NCBI GenBank assembly: GCA_038373865.1
Contig: JAXGGA010000022.1
Location: 310,001 to 374,000, forward strand
DNA: 64,000 nt
DNA from: Uloborus plumipes
Lineage: Eukaryota > Arthropoda > Arachnida > Araneae > Uloboridae
Direction of reading: 5' to 3'
Positions 61,003 to 64,000 of the stretch are shown piece by piece; position 1 is the stretch's first letter; each line of letters starts with the position of its first letter. Both the position numbers and the translations under genes were made by a program. The notes below the pieces were generated by a model. That model was not told where the DNA came from and ran no database searches. It saw only the letters and a list, made by a program, of their open reading frames with translations.

Positions 61003-62233
61003 ATTTCCTCTCTTTGTGCTGTAAATCTTTCGTGTGTTGTCATATATGTTCTCGAGACAATGGCACTCTATATTTTTAGAGTGATTATTAGCTATGAAAA
61101 CGATAACAACTTCATTGAAATAAAATGTATCTATAATAAAAGAATCATTCCAATGTGTTTTTGTTGCTAACTCTTGAAAATCAAAGCATAATTAAAAGAG
61201 AAAAAGAAAGGAGATGAATAAAGCAAAGGACTTCTGACTTTTGTACTTCTTGAAGCTTGTGAATAAACAGAACAATCTATTAGCCTCTAAGCTGAATTTT
61301 CAAGCTGTTACGTTTCATTCCCTTTTCTTAGCCATGTGTGAATCCTTGAATTCTTTCGAAAACGAACATTTATTGTTCGGATCAGATTTTTATCCATTCT
61401 TTGAAGTATTATAGCATAGCCGGGATGAAGGCAAAGCTGAAAAGATTCGCGCAGTCCAATCCATCTTAATTTGGGTATTTGTTGATTGTCAAGAGAAGGT
61501 TTTTTTTCAACATTTATTTGTCCCCAAAAAGACATTTCAGCACGAGGAACAAATTCTATTTAAAAGCATTCTTCCGACAATTCGTGATCTTGTCTTTTGT
61601 TGGTTTTGTGTAAAAGCGGAAATGTTTAAACTCTTGAATCCGGGAAACGGTTGCGTCTTGACCCAGTAATCGAAATTTCTTATTTATGGGTCACCTTGCT
61701 TTTCTCAGCAGTGGTCTTTTTTTCAGCTTTGCTTTCAAGCGACAATTTGGGTAAGATTTGAAGTTCAATTGCTAAGTACGTTGATGTTGAGATTTTTGTT
61801 TTGGTTATCCAATTGCAAACATAAAGCTCAGCTCTCAAGTTAAAACTCTTCTTAGAACTAAGAAATAGTTTTCTTTGAAATCGAACTAGAAAACGAAATC
61901 TGGCTTGGAGAATAAAATCTTTCGCTGCCCTAAATATTTTTTAACTACATACATTCAAGCGATAAAAAGTTAAAGGGATGTAAGCAGGAATATCAATGAA
62001 TGAGACAGTTTTGCGCTCATTTCTATTAGTCAACTTTTTTTTACGTGTCAGGATAATGACACTGTATTTAATAACATAAAAAATAATAAATGTTGAAAAA
62101 AAAAAGAAGAAAAAAAATATATTTAATGAGCAATAATAAAAAAACAAAAGGAGTTCGTCAATTCATATTCACCTATGAGGTTGAATAGGTCAATGGTGGT
62201 AATGAATGGAACGATAAAAAATGTAGGAAATAT
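61003..62233. other. Intergenic, one unexplained minus-strand frame
   Basis: 61535-61308 (minus) is an open frame of 75 codons with protein-like composition (QIPKLRWIGLRESFQLCLHP) and no known family. The rest is AT-rich spacer. Confidence 0.35.
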
Positions 62234-62639
62234 CCCTAGCAGCATCATCTCATCGGCCGATGATCGGCCATTCATCGAAACCCGATGAAATTCTCATCGG
62301 TCGATGATCCAATATGTCTCATCGGCCGAGCAGAATCCGAGCAGCAAAATCCGATGAGAATACGATGAGATTTGGAACAATGTACGAGCAGAACCGTCCC
62401 GTGCCGAGGAATTTCATCGGGAAACTTGATCGGAAGGATATCGTTTTCCGATGGAATATAGCTCATCTTATTTTCATCGGGAAAGTTGATCGGAAGGATA
62501 TCGATTTCCGATGAAAAGTAGCTCATCGAAAACCGTGCTCGGATACTGATCGGAACGATGTCATCGTGCGTTACAGGATCAGTTTACGAGGAGTTTGTTG
62601 ATCGGCCGAGCAAAATCCGATGAGTTGATGCTACTTGGG
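62234..62639. mobile_element. CATCGG-rich MITE with CCCxAGxAGCATCA inverted ends
   Basis: The left end CCCTAGCAGCATCATCTCATC and the inverse of the right end, CCCAAGTAGCATCAACTCATC, match closely. The interior is crowded with CATCGG/CCGATG and TCGGCCGA words. A 60-bp direct repeat (62412 and 62472, TTTCATCGGGAAA...) lies in the middle. GC-richer than its surroundings. Superfamily unknown. Confidence 0.75.
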
Positions 62640-64000
62640 ATATTTTTTATTTGAATGATAAATACTGACATAAATAAATGACTGATAAGTATTGCGTAAC
62701 CTTGAAGAGAAAGAAAACAAAAATACCATTCTATGCAAAACTTGTTGAATAAAGATTTGTAATTGTCCACTTTTTAGCAACAGTTTCGATTCAGGAGAAC
62801 TTTTTCTGCTTGGCCTTCATCGATATAGGAACTTATTAATTTGAACGCGCTTAAAACGAATTACTGCCAAGACGAACTACTTTCTCGATTTTTCTTTGTT
62901 GTTTATTGCTGTTTGGATAAGACGTTTTACGGTTAAAACGAAGTGATTTTAAAGTTCCCTTGGAGTTTTTTTTTTTTTTTAACGAAGTTCGACTAGCAAT
63001 GTGCACTACAACAGTGCGTGTCTCGATGCGTAATCAGCAGTGTTACAAGCAAATTTATTAGCTTTTTCTTCATGGTTTTTTTAACGAACCTAGAGCTACA
63101 AGAAACTGTTTAGCATGGTTCTTTCATAGGCTTTTAAAGGAAACTAATATTCAGGTACCCAACACATTAACTTTAATTTCTTCTCCTTTAAAGTTTTCAA
63201 TTAAACATTTTCATTTATATTTGTCACATTTTTCATTAGTTTTGCTGTTTTTACTTCAGTTTATTGTTTTATAATGTCTTTAGTCCTTAATATTTTAATG
63301 CTTACCTGTACCTTCATGGTTTTCTTCCCGCGACTTTTGCTGCTTGTTCAATTTCATTTCTTTCCACGTGTAGCCGTTAGTATCTTATTTCATTCATACT
63401 CAAGAACCTGATCATCCTGCAAAGTGAATAAAAAAGCAAATGAATGAAATTATAAAATTTAATTATTGGAAAACATATTTTGAAATAGAATTTATATGAA
63501 TAGAATCAATTGCTATCAAGTGCTTTTGCAATTAAAAAATCAATTACTTTCTAATTGCATTACTTGGTACTGGCTATTTATTTTTTTAAATAATCAGTTT
63601 AAAATTTCTATGCGTTGAAGAGGAAAATATCTGCCCTATTCATTACCATGCTTTGTGTCTCATTTAACCTCAACAATGCTTTTAAAATATAATTGCACTT
63701 TCATGAATGACTGAAAATCTAATAAAAATGCTTTTTTAAAGTGTATAGAGAAATAATTAAATTATGTACAACACTCGGAATACCTGAAGATTAAGGGCTA
63801 CTCTTAAATGAATAAATGCTTAAGATAGAAAGTGAAAACTTGCTTTTCAAGCTGCTTTCTCGAACTGCTCCAAAAGAAGAGGGCTTGGCTCAGAAGAACA
63901 ATGATTTTGTCAGATCACCCGTACATAGCTGCTATTGATCAAAGCAAAAATAAATTTTGTCAATAGCTATTATGGTTATGTTTTTTGTGCTTAGTTAGTA
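62640..64000. other. Intergenic right edge; possible worn pogo-like fragment
   Basis: GCGCTTAAAACGAATTACTG near 62847 and AACGAAGTTCGACTAG near 62981 resemble inverted pogo-like ends but do not match cleanly. No gene was supported up to the edge. Confidence 0.3.

Overview
The window is eukaryotic and visibly AT-rich. It has short exons with GT-AG introns, very long introns, and many DNA transposons. Gene structure and repeat content fit an arthropod. The element types (many hAT, piggyBac, pogo/mariner and Helitron-like copies) suggest a chelicerate such as a spider, but that placement is inference. There is no bacterial-style gene organisation, and most short open frames are chance frames or transposon debris.

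Two host genes are supported and lie head to head. (1) ERGIC2 (Erv41 family) is on the minus strand, from the start codon at 21461 down to 1601. Seven coding exons with matching splice phases encode the first 242 or so codons. The remaining C-terminal exons lie beyond the left edge. (2) A GTSE1-like gene is on the plus strand: a short first coding exon at 23884, one very large exon (27859-30673), and small exons at 37969 and 40317, with a possible alternative last exon at 41240 and a poly(A) signal near 42661. The model gives about 1000 residues. It carries the DDxVFFGP signature of the GTSE1 N-terminal domain, three KEN boxes and a TxIP motif, as expected of a cell-cycle-regulated microtubule-associated protein. 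The 21.5-23.9 kb interval between the genes probably holds a shared promoter region.

The introns and the right third are built from mobile elements. ERGIC2 introns carry a Helitron-like element with a 144-bp satellite (3.1-4.5 kb), a long-inverted-repeat element (5.3-7.6 kb), a hairpin MITE (9.0 kb), a pogo-like MITE (9.8-10.3 kb), a GGGTAAGTG-terminated element (10.6-11.9 kb), a 5-kb hAT with a second hAT inside it (13.6-18.6 kb) and another hAT (18.8-20.6 kb). The large GTSE1-like intron carries three elements in a row: a hAT with a perfect 8-bp target duplication (31.0-33.3 kb), an element with seven copies of one 14-bp motif (33.8-35.8 kb) and a piggyBac with TTAA flanks (35.9-37.6 kb).

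Right of 42.7 kb no host gene was found. That region holds small hAT and pogo-like MITEs, a broken mariner transposase, Helitron-like ends, a three-level nest of elements (49.3-54.9 kb) and a CATCGG-rich MITE (62.2-62.6 kb). Stretches without a recognisable feature are listed as such. All family calls come from reading motifs by eye; no database search was run.
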